DNA of 64,000 nucleotides from CAVSRC01 sp963782045 (GTDB lineage: Bacteria > Pseudomonadota > Alphaproteobacteria > Rhizobiales > Kaistiaceae). Position numbers and translations under genes: made by a program. Positions within the stretch are counted from its first letter, which is position 1. The number at the start of each line of letters is the position of its first letter. The notes under the pieces were generated by a model. That model did not search any database and was not told the DNA's origin. It saw only the letters and a program-made list of their open reading frames with translations. This document shows, piece by piece, positions 37,706-46,543 of the stretch. Location: assembly GCA_963782045.1 (NCBI GenBank), contig CAWAIR010000003.1, positions 62,001 to 126,000 of the forward strand, given 5' to 3'.

Positions 37706-38110
37706 ATGAAGACAGCATTGATCGCGCTCGCGCTCGTCGCCGCCGGCGTCTACTTCTGGAGCCAATCCGGACAACAGGCCGCATTGCCTATCGCCGCGAA
37801 CGGTTCCGCACCGCTCGGCAGCGCCAGAACCTATGCCAACGGAACCTACACCGGCCCGGTAGCCGACGCCTATTACGGCAACATGCAAATCCAGGCCGTC
37901 GTCAGCGGCGGCAGGCTTACCGGCGTCCAGGTGCTGCAATACCCGGACACCCACGGCGCCTCGATATCCATCAACAGCCAGGCCCTGCCCATGCTGCAGC
38001 AGGAGGTTGTCGCCGCACAGAGCGCCAACGTGAACATCGTCTCCGGCGCAACGCTTTCCAGCGAGGCCTTCATCCGCTCGCTGAGCGGCGCCCTGAGCAA
38101 GGCAGGATGA
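37706..38110 (+). CDS. Membrane-anchored FMN-binding domain protein
   Basis: The 134-residue protein has an N-terminal membrane segment (TALIALALVAAGVYFW) and an FMN-binding domain: TYANGTYTGPVADAYYGNMQ, GRLTGVQVLQYPD and the SGATLSSEAF box, whose Thr is the covalent FMN attachment site in NqrC/RnfG-like domains. It probably carries electrons at the membrane surface. The start is uncertain: ATG at 37667 or 37628 would add 13 or 26 residues before the helix. No Nqr/Rnf or ApbE flavinyltransferase gene is nearby. Confidence 0.78.
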   Translation: MKTALIALALVAAGVYFWSQSGQQAALPIAANGSAPLGSARTYANGTYTGPVADAYYGNMQIQAVVSGGRLTGVQVLQYPDTHGASISINSQALPMLQQEVVAAQSANVNIVSGATLSSEAFIRSLSGALSKAG

Positions 38111-38131
38111 GTGCATGTGACATGGCAAGTG

Positions 38132-38161
38132 GTCACCCCGCGCCCCTCGGATCGGGGTGAC
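38132..38161 (+). terminator. Hairpin after the FMN-binding gene
   Basis: GTCACCCCG (38132-38140) pairs with CGGGGTGAC (38153-38161) around a 12-base loop, 21 bases after the stop. There is no T-run, so it is a probable transcript-end structure rather than a textbook terminator. Confidence 0.5.
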
Positions 38162-38347
38162 GAGAGGGTTCGCCGCCCCTTCAAAGGACTTGCCATGGCC
38201 GACGGGCCGCAGCTCCGGACCTTTGATCCGGAGGTGCGCCGTTCGCCCCTTCGACCCTGACCAAGCGCATGGCTCTGAGGCCGAGCTCGAGTTCTAGCTA
38301 TCGGCGACGCTCGACGCGAGGCAGGGGGCCGAAGGCGACGACCGCCG

Positions 38348-39451
38348 TTACTGCGTTCCCGTTCCCGTGCCCGACGGCGGCACGTTGGGAATGTCAGCCG
38401 GCGGAATCAGGCGGTTGAGCAGCGGCGGACCGACATCGGCCGGCGGCACCGGCCCGGCCGCCGCAGGCGCGTTCGGGTCGGGGAGCGGCGGCGCAGCGTT
38501 GCCCGCCTGCTGCTGCGGGACGATCGGCGTCGGCTCGCCGGGCACCGTGGCGGCATCGGCCGCCGGCTGCTGATTGGCCGCGCCGGCGGTCGCCGCGTCC
38601 CGGCTGAGCAGGCGCTCGATATTGGTCATCAGGTCGTCGGTGCCGTTGGCCGGCTTGCGGGTGTCGGCCGCTTTGCCGGTATCGGCGGTGGGCGCGGCTG
38701 CCGGTTTCTTGACCGGCGGCGGCTCTGCGCGCGCGGTCGCAGGTGGCGCCGTCTCGGGCACGCTCGGCGTGGTGTTCACCGGCACCGGCGCCACCAGTGC
38801 CGGCTGCGCGCCGCTATCGCCGTCCATCGGCACTCCGGCGGCGCCAGCGGCCGCCGGCGCGCTCGCCGTCTGGTCGGGCTGGGGCTTGGGCGTCGGCGGC
38901 ACCGTCGTTGCCGCCGGCCGGGCCGGAGGTGGTTCGGTCGCGGTTGTCCCATCGGCAGGCGCCGCGGGCGCCGCCGCCGAGTCGGCGGGCGGGGCAGCGC
39001 CGGTGACCGGTATGGAGCGGGCCGCATCGTCGGCCGGCAGCGTCGTGCGCATCGCATCGGCGCCATCCGGCGCGGCGGCGGTGGCGCCGGTCGTCGGCGG
39101 CGGGGTGTCGACGCGGGTGGCAATGCCATAGGCGTAGGCGAGGATGACCATGCCGGCGGCAAGCGCGACGGCACCGAGCAGCACCGCCCCCCGTGCACCG
39201 CCACGGCGCCCGCGCACACGGCCCCGGCGGGGCTCGACCAGCTCGTCGACCGCCTCATCCACGTCGCCGCGCCCGCGCTCGGGGTCGTAGGCCCTCAAGT
39301 CGTCGTCCCGGTAGGGCACCTCGCGGGCATCGAGATAGGGTTCCTGGCGCTCGGCCGGGCGGCCCCCATCGCGCGGTACCCGCGAATAGGTGATGACCGT
39401 ACCCTCCGGCATCGGCCCAGGATCGGGTTCGTTGCGCACGCGTCTTCTCAT
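38348..39451 (-). CDS. Pro/Ala-rich single-pass membrane protein, unknown
   Basis: The 367-residue protein has a charged cytoplasmic N terminus (about 1-90, rich in Arg, Asp and Glu), one membrane helix (GAVLLGAVALAAGMVILAYAYG) and a long low-complexity periplasmic part dominated by Pro, Ala and Thr. A short ordered-looking segment is DDLMTNIERLLSRD. Such a layout suits a cell-envelope spacer or a TonB-like linker, but no C-terminal functional domain is seen. ATG 39451 (MRRRVRNEPD) is chosen; a frame to 39508 is longer. Not recognised further. Confidence 0.6.
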   Translation of the reverse strand: MRRRVRNEPDPGPMPEGTVITYSRVPRDGGRPAERQEPYLDAREVPYRDDDLRAYDPERGRGDVDEAVDELVEPRRGRVRGRRGGARGAVLLGAVALAAGMVILAYAYGIATRVDTPPPTTGATAAAPDGADAMRTTLPADDAARSIPVTGAAPPADSAAAPAAPADGTTATEPPPARPAATTVPPTPKPQPDQTASAPAAAGAAGVPMDGDSGAQPALVAPVPVNTTPSVPETAPPATARAEPPPVKKPAAAPTADTGKAADTRKPANGTDDLMTNIERLLSRDAATAGAANQQPAADAATVPGEPTPIVPQQQAGNAAPPLPDPNAPAAAGPVPPADVGPPLLNRLIPPADIPNVPPSGTGTGTQ

Positions 39452-39620
39452 CCCTGCATGCCCCCTCGTGCCGAACACAAGCAGCTTATTGCGGAGTTTC
39501 GATGGCACAAGCCCGGCATGAGTGAGGCGGCCGATTCCCTCCCCGCGCGGTCACGGTTGTCCATACAGCACCGCGCCGGACGGGCCTATGCTGACCGGCA
39601 TATACACAGGAGAGCCAACG

Positions 39621-40334
39621 ATGGTCTATGAACTCTACTACTGGCCGGGCATTCCCGGGCGCGGCGAATTCGTCCGCCTGGCACTGGAGGAAGCCGGCGC
39701 GCCTTATGTCGACGTGGCGCGTGAGCAGGGCACCGGCGCGCTGATGCGCCTGTGGCGCGGCAAGGGGTTCGTCACGCCCTCCTTCGCCCCACCCTTCCTG
39801 CGCGATCGCCATGTGGTCATCGGCCAGACCGCCAACATCCTGCTCTATCTCGGCGAGCGGCTGGGCCTGGCGCCCAAGCCTGAGCGGGCCAAGCTGTGGA
39901 CCCACCAGATCCAGCTCACCATCGCCGATTTGGTGGTCGAGGCGCACGACACCCACCATCCGCTCGGCGGCGACTTCTATTACGAGGACCAGAAGCCGGA
40001 ATCGCTGAAGCGCGCCAGGATGTTCCGCGAGAGCCGCATCCCGCGCTTCCTCGAATGGTTCGACACGATTCTGACGGAGAACCCCAAGAGCGACAAATTC
40101 CTGGTTGGGGCGCGGCTCTCCTATGCCGACCTGTCGTTGTTCCACGCGGTGGAAGGCCTGCGCTACGCCTTCCCCAAGACGATGGCGAAGCAGCTACCCC
40201 AGGCGCCCAAAACCGCGGCGCTCGCCGAGCGCATCGCGGAGCGGCCGCGCATCAAGGCGTATCTTGCCAGCAAGCGGCGCATGCCCTTCAACGAGGACGG
40301 CATCTTCCGCCACTATCCGGAGCTGGATGGATAG
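39621..40334 (+). CDS. Glutathione S-transferase family protein
   Basis: The 237-residue protein has a thioredoxin-like N-terminal half starting YELYYWPGIPGRGEFVRLAL, continuing to GQTANILLYLGERLGL (the Ser-equivalent glutathione-binding position), and an all-helical C-terminal half with FLVGARLSYADLSLFHAVEGL, the usual GST capping motif. Pairing with glutathione is likely; the co-substrate is unknown. The first residues resemble class alpha/pi enzymes, where Tyr is catalytic. AGGAG lies ten bases before the ATG. It is convergent with the next small gene. Confidence 0.85.
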   Translation: MVYELYYWPGIPGRGEFVRLALEEAGAPYVDVAREQGTGALMRLWRGKGFVTPSFAPPFLRDRHVVIGQTANILLYLGERLGLAPKPERAKLWTHQIQLTIADLVVEAHDTHHPLGGDFYYEDQKPESLKRARMFRESRIPRFLEWFDTILTENPKSDKFLVGARLSYADLSLFHAVEGLRYAFPKTMAKQLPQAPKTAALAERIAERPRIKAYLASKRRMPFNEDGIFRHYPELDG

Positions 40335-40341
40335 TCCGCGG

Positions 40342-40680
40342 CTACCAGCGCGCCCGGACTGGCGAATCAAGCGTGTCGGCGATCTCGCCGAGCAGCCTGT
40401 CGGCGCTGGCCGAGACCAGCTTCTTCCAGCGCGCGGCGCCGACTTCGTCCTCAGGCGCCAGCGGAATCGCCTCGATCGACCGGGAGACGTGATCCGTGAG
40501 TTCGGCGAAGGCCGCCGGCGCGGTCTCCGGCCGCAGGGCAAACAGCCTCAACAGAAAACTCTGCAAGACGATTCGCGCGGCCGCCTGGTCCGCCGCGATT
40601 TCGTTGAGGGCGGCCTCAAGCTCTGCACTGTCGGTCCTCCGGGCCTGTCGCCCGTATTCAAAGGCTTGCTTCTGCGCCAC
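40342..40680 (-). CDS. Conserved small hypothetical protein (GTG start)
   Basis: The 112-residue, mostly helical protein includes SAELEAALNEIAADQAAARI and FLLRLFALRPETAPAAFAEL. It has no Cys, signal or membrane helix. I chose GTG 40680 because AAAGGAG lies eight bases upstream and the longer frame to 40830 is not protein-like. Function unknown. Confidence 0.6.
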   Translation of the reverse strand: MAQKQAFEYGRQARRTDSAELEAALNEIAADQAAARIVLQSFLLRLFALRPETAPAAFAELTDHVSRSIEAIPLAPEDEVGAARWKKLVSASADRLLGEIADTLDSPVRARW

Positions 40681-40831
40681 CCGAGAGCTCCTTTGCAGCA
40701 AAGGCCGCCCCCGCCAAAAATGACGATAGCGTGATTCGTGGCGCGAAGCATCACGTGCTGCATGCGCAGCCGGATCGCGAGGTCGGCAAATGACTGGCGA
40801 AGGTGCCGGACCGTGCCGGCACCCGCTCAAC

Positions 40832-41281
40832 TCAGGTCAACAGACCGCGTACCACCGCGCTGGCCTTGCCGAAATCCATGCGGCCGGCATAGCGCGACTT
40901 CAGCGCCTGCATGCACTTGCCCATGTCGCGCAGGCCGGCGGCGCCGGTCGTCTTCACGGTTTCCGCGCAGACGTTGCGGACCTGTTCCTCGTTCATCTGC
41001 TCGGGCAGGAACGATCGGATGATCGCCGTCTCCGCGCGCTCCTGCTCGGCGAGGTCGAGGCGGTTGCCTTCCTCATAAAGACGCGCGGACTCGAGCCGCT
41101 GCTTGATCATCTTCATGAGGATTTCGGTGACGTCGGTATCCTGGAGCGGATCGCGGCCGGCAGTGCGCGCGGCGATTTCGCGATCCTTGATTGCGGCGCT
41201 GATCAGGCGAAGCGTCGAGACGCGGCGCTTGTCTTGGGAGAGCATCGCCTCTTTGAGAGCCGCATTGATATGGTCTCGCAT
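40832..41281 (-). CDS. GatB/YqeY domain-containing protein
   Basis: The 149-residue YqeY-type protein starts MRDHINAALKEAMLSQDKRR, followed by TLRLISAAIKDREIAAR, and ends GRMDFGKASAVVRGLL. It resembles the tail domain of GatB amidotransferase, which recognises tRNA, but stands alone; its own function is unsettled. The start ATG 41281 begins at the conserved N terminus. In many alphaproteobacteria it is divergent from carA; here two secreted-protein genes lie between. Confidence 0.9.
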   Translation of the reverse strand: MRDHINAALKEAMLSQDKRRVSTLRLISAAIKDREIAARTAGRDPLQDTDVTEILMKMIKQRLESARLYEEGNRLDLAEQERAETAIIRSFLPEQMNEEQVRNVCAETVKTTGAAGLRDMGKCMQALKSRYAGRMDFGKASAVVRGLLT

Positions 41282-41703
41282 GACTGGTCCCCGTTGCCGC
41301 GCCCACGGCAGGATAACCCCCGCCGAATCGACGTGCAACTTCTGTTGATTATTCAAGCTGTTGAATCTCATCGACTTTTTGTTTGTCCACAGTGGACTGC
41401 TCCGTGGCCTTGGGCCTTTCGCGGGCGCTTGGCGCCACGTCATCGGAGCAACGGGCCCTCTCTCGGGCGGCCGCTATATGGCGCGATCGCATTCGGAAAT
41501 CAAGATAGCGACCATGACGCCGCGGCATGGCTGCGCTTCGGCGCGGACAATGCTTTGCTCCGCTTGGCCGCCGCTCAAACAACATTTTTCCGGCGGCACA
41601 GGTTGCCTTTCGGCAAGAACGCGCCCGGATTGACCTCGTCCCGCGTTCGGCACAAGATCGATTTATCCAATCTTGCGGATGACCAGTGTTGGTGGGGGAC
41701 ACT

Positions 41704-42231
41704 GTGGCCGGCTATTACACGCGGCTTGCTTCTGCATTTGTCGCGGCTCTCGTTCAGCTATCCATGGCAGGCGGCCCGGTTGCGCTCGCCGACAGCGCCA
41801 CGGCCTTCGGCCAGTACGGCAACGGCGGCTGGGCATGGGGCACCGGCGGCAACAAGTCCGACATGGACGTGGCGCGCAGCGTCGCCCTCACCAACTGCAA
41901 CGCCCACGGACAGAACTGCAAGGTTCTGACGACCTTCCGCGGCACCTGCTTCGCCCTGGCGGTTCAGTCCCAGCGCGGCCACAACGCCTATGGCTGGGCC
42001 ACCAACCAGGAGCTCTCCAGCGCCGAACAGAACGCGCTCAGCTACTGCCGGAAATACCAGCGCAGCTGCGCGGTGCAGGTGAGCTTCTGTGACGTCGAGG
42101 CCGCCGCGCCCGCGCCGTCGCCCCCTCCCTCTTCGACACCGAGCGCGCCCACTCCGACGCCGACGGTCGAGCGGCCGCCGCAGCCCGAACCTGGCGGTTC
42201 CGCCTGCCAGCGGTTCCCCAATCTCTGCTGA
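41704..42231 (+). CDS. Exported DUF4189 domain protein
   Basis: The protein of about 175 residues has a signal peptide (LASAFVAALVQLSMAGGPVALA) and a DUF4189 domain: AFGQYGNGGWAWGTGGNKS, SVALTNCNAHGQNCKVLTTF, YGWATNQELSSAEQNALSYC and a Pro-rich tail ending CQRFPNLC. Six cysteines probably form disulphides in the periplasm. The start is not firm: GTG at 41704 gives a standard signal peptide, GTG at 41686 or 41692 adds a few residues. A metalloprotease gene begins 15 bp downstream. Function unknown. Confidence 0.72.
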   Translation: MAGYYTRLASAFVAALVQLSMAGGPVALADSATAFGQYGNGGWAWGTGGNKSDMDVARSVALTNCNAHGQNCKVLTTFRGTCFALAVQSQRGHNAYGWATNQELSSAEQNALSYCRKYQRSCAVQVSFCDVEAAAPAPSPPPSSTPSAPTPTPTVERPPQPEPGGSACQRFPNLC

Positions 42232-42246
42232 GCAGGGAGCGAGCCC

Positions 42247-42984
42247 ATGTTCACCCGACGCGAGACGATCCTTGGTGGCGCCCTGACGATCCTCTGGTCG
42301 GTGCGCCACGCCCACGCCCACGAGACGCTTGGCTGCGTTATCAACGAGGACGAGGCGCGCGCCTACATCGGCACGCCGTCCTCCTACGATCTCGCCAACC
42401 GCTACATCTCGCGCTCGGGCGACACGGATTTCGACTACGCGCTGGCGCAGATGCTGGGCAAGATGAGCGACGCCTTCGGCGTGCTCCCCTCGTTCGGCTA
42501 TTACGACGACTTCGACGGCCGCAACGCCTATGCCTCGTCCGTCCGGCTGGTGACCCAGGCCGACGGCACCGTGCTCTTCGGCAAGCGGCTCTTCCTCGGC
42601 ATCATGGGCAGCAACGACAATCCCGATGTCGCGGTGACCGCGGTCTGCGCCCACGAGTTCGGCCACATCGTCCAGTTCAAGCACGGCATCAGCAACAGCG
42701 ATCTCGGCGACGAGCCCGGCCGGGTGAAGCACAAGGAGCTGCACGCCGACTTCCTCTCCGGCTACTTCGCCGGCATGCGCAAGCTGCAGAAGCCGGATTA
42801 CCCGGCTGCGGTCTACGCGGTGACGCTGGAATCGCTTGGCGACTTCAACTTCACCAACCCCACGCATCACGGCACCCCGGCCGAGCGGGTGAAGGCGATG
42901 ATCGCCGGCTACGAGGTCGGCCACGCCGGCAAGAGCGTGGCTGAGGCGGTGGAGGCCGGCGCTCAGTTCGTCCGCACCATGTGA
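42247..42984 (+). CDS. Exported zinc metalloprotease (HExxH type)
   Basis: The 245-residue protein has a twin-Arg-like signal (FTRRETILGGALTILW, cleavage near AHAHE) and the zinc site AHEFGHIVQFKHG (HEFGH), with a candidate third ligand in KELHADFLSGYFAG. These fit gluzincin-like peptidases of M48-related type; the family cannot be fixed exactly. It probably works in the periplasm. It follows the DUF4189 gene by 15 bp and is almost surely in one operon with it. Confidence 0.8.
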   Translation: MFTRRETILGGALTILWSVRHAHAHETLGCVINEDEARAYIGTPSSYDLANRYISRSGDTDFDYALAQMLGKMSDAFGVLPSFGYYDDFDGRNAYASSVRLVTQADGTVLFGKRLFLGIMGSNDNPDVAVTAVCAHEFGHIVQFKHGISNSDLGDEPGRVKHKELHADFLSGYFAGMRKLQKPDYPAAVYAVTLESLGDFNFTNPTHHGTPAERVKAMIAGYEVGHAGKSVAEAVEAGAQFVRTM

Positions 42985-43093
42985 CGCGCGCCGGCCGGCG
43001 CGGCATCCGCCCGCCCCGGCACATGGCCGGCCTTGCTTCTCCCCGGGCAGAGACTATTTTGCGCCCGGCTCCCCCCTTCGGGATTGACGAGAA

Positions 43094-44269
43094 ATGGCCG
43101 AGGCGCACTGGCACGACCCGCTCCCAACCGCCCTCCTGGTGCTCGCCGACGGCACGGTGATCGCCGGCCACGGCATCGGTGCGGAGGGCTTCGCCGTGGG
43201 CGAGGTCTGCTTCAACACGGCGATGACCGGCTACGAGGAGATTCTCACCGATCCCTCCTATGCCGGCCAGATCATCACCTTCACCTTCCCCCACATCGGC
43301 AATGTCGGCGTCAACGACGAGGACATCGAGACGGTCAACATGGCCGCTTCGTCGGGCGTGCGCGGCTGCGTGCTCAAGACCGACATCACCGAGCCGTCGA
43401 ACTATCGCGCCACACGCGCCTTCGACGCCTGGCTGAAGGCGCGCGGCATCATCGGGCTCGCCGGCGTCGACACGCGGGCGCTCACCAGCCTGATTCGCGC
43501 CAACGGCATGCCCAATGCGGTCATCGCCCACAATCGCGAGGGCGTCTTCGACGAGACGGCGCTCACCATCGAGGCCAGGGCGTGGCCGGGGCTGGTCGGC
43601 ATGGACCTGGCCAAGGAGGTCACCACCGGCCAGACCTACACCTGGGACGAGACGTCGTGGGCGTGGGGCGAGGGCTACGGCCGCCAGGAGACGCCGAAGC
43701 ACCACGTCGTCTGCGTCGACTACGGCATCAAGCGCAACATCCTGCGCCTGCTCGCCGACCACGGCTGCCGCGTCACCGTGCTGCCGGCGAGCGCCACGGC
43801 CGAGGACATCCTCGCCCACAAGCCGGACGGCGTGTTCCTGTCGAACGGCCCTGGCGATCCGGCGGCGACCGGCGAATACGCGGTGCCGGCGATCAAGGGC
43901 GTGATCGACGCCGGCGTGCCGACCTTTGGCATCTGCCTCGGCCACCAGATGCTGGGCCTCGCGCTCGGCGGCCGGACGGTGAAGATGCACCAGGGCCACC
44001 ACGGCGCCAACCACCCGGTCAAGGACCTGACCACCGGCAAGGTCGAGATCACCTCGATGAATCACGGCTTCGCGGTCGACTCGAAGTCGCTGCCGAAGAA
44101 CGTTGAGGAGACTCACGTTTCGCTGTTCGACGGCTCGAACTGCGGGCTCCGCCTCAAGGACCGGCCGGTGTTCTCCGTGCAGTACCACCCGGAGGCATCG
44201 CCCGGCCCGCGCGACTCGCGCTACCTCTTTGAGCGCTTCGTCGGGATGATGGAGGCGAGGCGAGGCTGA
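43094..44269 (+). CDS. carA: Carbamoyl-phosphate synthase small subunit
   Basis: The 391-residue glutamine amidotransferase subunit supplies ammonia to CarB for carbamoyl phosphate, used for pyrimidines and arginine. The N-terminal domain has GEVCFNTAMTGYEEILTDPS and GVDTRALT; the class I GATase domain has FLSNGPGDPAATGEY, GICLGHQMLGLALGG (Cys nucleophile) and the His-Glu pair in VQYHPEASPGP. Length is normal. It lies ten kilobases from carB, as commonly happens in this group. The next gene starts one base after its stop. Confidence 0.96.
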   Translation: MAEAHWHDPLPTALLVLADGTVIAGHGIGAEGFAVGEVCFNTAMTGYEEILTDPSYAGQIITFTFPHIGNVGVNDEDIETVNMAASSGVRGCVLKTDITEPSNYRATRAFDAWLKARGIIGLAGVDTRALTSLIRANGMPNAVIAHNREGVFDETALTIEARAWPGLVGMDLAKEVTTGQTYTWDETSWAWGEGYGRQETPKHHVVCVDYGIKRNILRLLADHGCRVTVLPASATAEDILAHKPDGVFLSNGPGDPAATGEYAVPAIKGVIDAGVPTFGICLGHQMLGLALGGRTVKMHQGHHGANHPVKDLTTGKVEITSMNHGFAVDSKSLPKNVEETHVSLFDGSNCGLRLKDRPVFSVQYHPEASPGPRDSRYLFERFVGMMEARRG

Positions 44270-44270
44270 G

Positions 44271-44834
44271 ATGGCGACCAAGTACACGGCGCTCGACGAC
44301 AAGCACCGCGCCTTCATCGCCGGTCAGCACATCTTCTTCACCGCATCGGCCGCGCCGGACACGCGCGTCAACGTCTCGCCGCGCTCGACCGATGCGTTCC
44401 GCGTGCTGGGTCCGAACACCGTCGCCTATCTCGACCGCACCGGCAGCGGCAACGAGACGGCAGCGCACATCCTCGCCGGCGGCCGCATGACCATCATGTT
44501 CTGCGCCTTCGACGGGCCGCCGATGATCCTCAGGCTGCACGGCAAGGGGCGCGTGCTCCATCGCGGCACGCCCGAATACGACCGGCTGCTCGCCGATGCC
44601 TTCGGCGGCGGGGAGCCGCGCGGTGCGCGCCAGATCGTGGTTCTGGAAGCCGACCTGGTGGTGAAATCCTGCGGCTATGGCGTGCCGCTGTTCGACTACC
44701 GGCAAGAGCGCGCGTCCATGGACAATTGGGCGAGCACCAAGAGCGACGCGGAACTTGTTGCCTATCGCCACGAGAAGAACCGTGTCAGCCTCGACGGGCT
44801 GCCGACCGGGCTGCCGGAGGACGAGACGGCCTGA
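44271..44834 (+). CDS. Pyridoxamine 5'-phosphate oxidase family protein
   Basis: The 187-residue protein starts KYTALDDKHRAFIAGQHIFF, then RVNVSPRSTDAFRVLGPNTV, YLDRTGSGNETAAHI and RMTIMFCAFDGPPMILRLHG. This is a flavin-binding split-barrel of the PPOX family. It is not PdxH itself; such proteins often bind FMN or F420-like cofactors, or reduce small molecules. It begins one base after carA and is probably transcribed with it. Confidence 0.85.
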   Translation: MATKYTALDDKHRAFIAGQHIFFTASAAPDTRVNVSPRSTDAFRVLGPNTVAYLDRTGSGNETAAHILAGGRMTIMFCAFDGPPMILRLHGKGRVLHRGTPEYDRLLADAFGGGEPRGARQIVVLEADLVVKSCGYGVPLFDYRQERASMDNWASTKSDAELVAYRHEKNRVSLDGLPTGLPEDETA

Positions 44835-44849
44835 CACGGCCGCACCCAC

Positions 44850-44957
44850 GCCCCCGGGCGTGCCCGCCGCCGCGCCCTCCCCCGCCACCTTGCGGATCAC
44901 CGTCGCCAGTTCATGCGCGCGGATCTGGTCGAGCTTCTCGTGCAGCTTCTGCGACAT
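44850..44957 (-). pseudogene. Duplicated tail of the DUF1003 gene
   Basis: On the minus strand these bases encode KLHEKLDQIRAHELATVIRK then VAGEGAAAGTPGG, almost the same as the C terminus of the DUF1003 protein at 45907-46440 (LHEKLDQIRSQELATLIRK, VAGEGGAAPGA). The membrane part is absent, so it is a fragment. The complete and partial copies flank the gene at 45008-45841. Confidence 0.75.
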
Positions 44958-45007
44958 CAGGGCGCCAATACACGTGCCCTTTACTCTGGCGCGTCTAGTC
45001 TGCGGCC

Positions 45008-45841
45008 ATGCCGCTGATCCTGGCGATTGCCGCCTTCGTGCTGCTGACGACGATCATCCTGATCGTCAACTGGCAGCATATCGCCGGACCGCTGCTGCTC
45101 ATCTACATCGCCGGCGCCATGAACGGCTGCGTGCCAATTCCCTATCATCAGGATATCGCCAAGATGCGGGCGCGGCCGCAGGTCGCCGGCTGCATCCAGC
45201 CCGTCGTGCCCAAGCGCAACTGGCTCGTGGTATCCGAAGTCTACGAAGGGGACACGCTCGCCGACGTGACGGTGGGCCCCAAGGAACGCAACCAGACCGT
45301 CGTCCGCGTTCACGTCGGCTGGGGCCTCGCGCCGATCACCGCCGTCCTGATCGGGCGCGGCGTGATCTGGGATTTCGACGGGCAGACCGGCCGCGTCGAG
45401 CGCATCTTCGCGATCACCACCTTGCGCGACTATCCCTCGGCGGTGCGCGGCCTTCCCGCGGAGAAGGTCACCTTCCCCCACCCGACCGGCAACTGCATGT
45501 TCACCCATGTCAACGACTACGACGCGCCCGCGGCGGCGCGCCAGGAGACGGCCCTGACGGTCATGTTCGGCCACAAGCCGGACCACATCACCTACCAGTA
45601 CGAAGCCGAGCACATCGACCTCCCGTCGGGACGAGCCCATGAACGCTCGCGCAACGTGGCGGGCGGCACTGACTATTATCCCGGCGGCATCCTCGACCTC
45701 GACCCGGAAACGCTGGTCGCGGAGGCGACGGCACGCGACCGCCCCGCCTACGAACTCAAGAAGGCGCTCGACGGCTGGAACCCGCCAGTCCAAGGGAGGA
45801 AGCTCGTCCTGCCCCCCTGGCCGGCGCACCGGAGCAAGTGA
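45008..45841 (+). CDS. Hypothetical membrane-anchored protein between DUF1003 copies
   Basis: The 277-residue protein is not recognised. An N-terminal membrane segment (LILAIAAFVLLTTIILIV, then IAGPLLLIYIAGAMNG) is followed by a soluble region with WLVVSEVYEGDTLADVTVG, a HVGWGLAPITAVLIG segment and WDFDGQTGRVERIFAI. The only Cys residues include GCVPIP, AGCIQP and GNCMFTH. It lies exactly between two copies of the DUF1003 tail, which suggests arrival by recombination between short direct repeats. Confidence 0.6.
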   Translation: MPLILAIAAFVLLTTIILIVNWQHIAGPLLLIYIAGAMNGCVPIPYHQDIAKMRARPQVAGCIQPVVPKRNWLVVSEVYEGDTLADVTVGPKERNQTVVRVHVGWGLAPITAVLIGRGVIWDFDGQTGRVERIFAITTLRDYPSAVRGLPAEKVTFPHPTGNCMFTHVNDYDAPAAARQETALTVMFGHKPDHITYQYEAEHIDLPSGRAHERSRNVAGGTDYYPGGILDLDPETLVAEATARDRPAYELKKALDGWNPPVQGRKLVLPPWPAHRSK

Positions 45842-45906
45842 CGCAGAACGACGGCGCAGCGGCGCCTGGCTGTCGCTGTCCCGGCCGCAGCAGGTTCGGG
45901 GCCTCG

Positions 45907-46440
45907 TCACGCCCCCGGGGCCGCCCCGCCCTCCCCGGCCACCTTCCGGATGAGCGTCGCCAGTTCCTGCGATCTGATCTGGTCGAGCTTCTCGTGCAGT
46001 GCGGCGATCTCGATCTCGGCCTTTAGGTTCACTTCGTAGTCGTGGTTGGCGGCCAGCCGGTCGTGCGCCGCCGCGCGATTCTGCGACATCAGGATGACCG
46101 GCGCCTGCACCGCGGCGAGCAGCGACAGCATCAGGTTGAGGAAGATGAAGGGATAGGGATCGAAGGCGCCGATGACGAGGAGCCAGGTGTTGACCGACAC
46201 CCACACGGCGATGACCACGCCGAAGCCGATGATGAAGCTCCACGAGCCGCCGATCTCGGCCACCCGGTCGGCGAGGCGCTCGCCGAAGGTCTTCGAGCGC
46301 TGGATCTCGATGTTGATGTTGCGCGAAACCGCCAGCCGCCGCACGACCTTGTCGATCACCGCCTTCTCGCGCGGGTGAAGCTCGCCGGTATCGAGATCGA
46401 GAAGCTGGCGCGCCAGTTCGGCGATCGTGCTCTTGCTCAT
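45907..46440 (-). CDS. DUF1003 family membrane protein
   Basis: The 177-residue protein fits DUF1003: N-terminal NINIEIQRSKTFGERLADRV, two membrane helices (WSFIIGFGVVIAVWVSVNT and PYPFIFLNLMLSLLAAVQAP) and SQNRAAAHDRLAANHDYEVN, followed by a helical tail. It sits in the inner membrane with both ends probably cytoplasmic. Function is unknown. The C-terminal 30 codons are duplicated at 44850-44957. Confidence 0.88.
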   Translation of the reverse strand: MSKSTIAELARQLLDLDTGELHPREKAVIDKVVRRLAVSRNINIEIQRSKTFGERLADRVAEIGGSWSFIIGFGVVIAVWVSVNTWLLVIGAFDPYPFIFLNLMLSLLAAVQAPVILMSQNRAAAHDRLAANHDYEVNLKAEIEIAALHEKLDQIRSQELATLIRKVAGEGGAAPGA

Positions 46441-46543
46441 GAGCGATTCCTCCGTCGGGAAATCCGTCGTCCGGACGGGAATCTAGCGCGATGCGGGCCG
46501 ATTCGAGCGCGGCACTTGGTCGACGGCCGCGCGGGGCGCGGAG

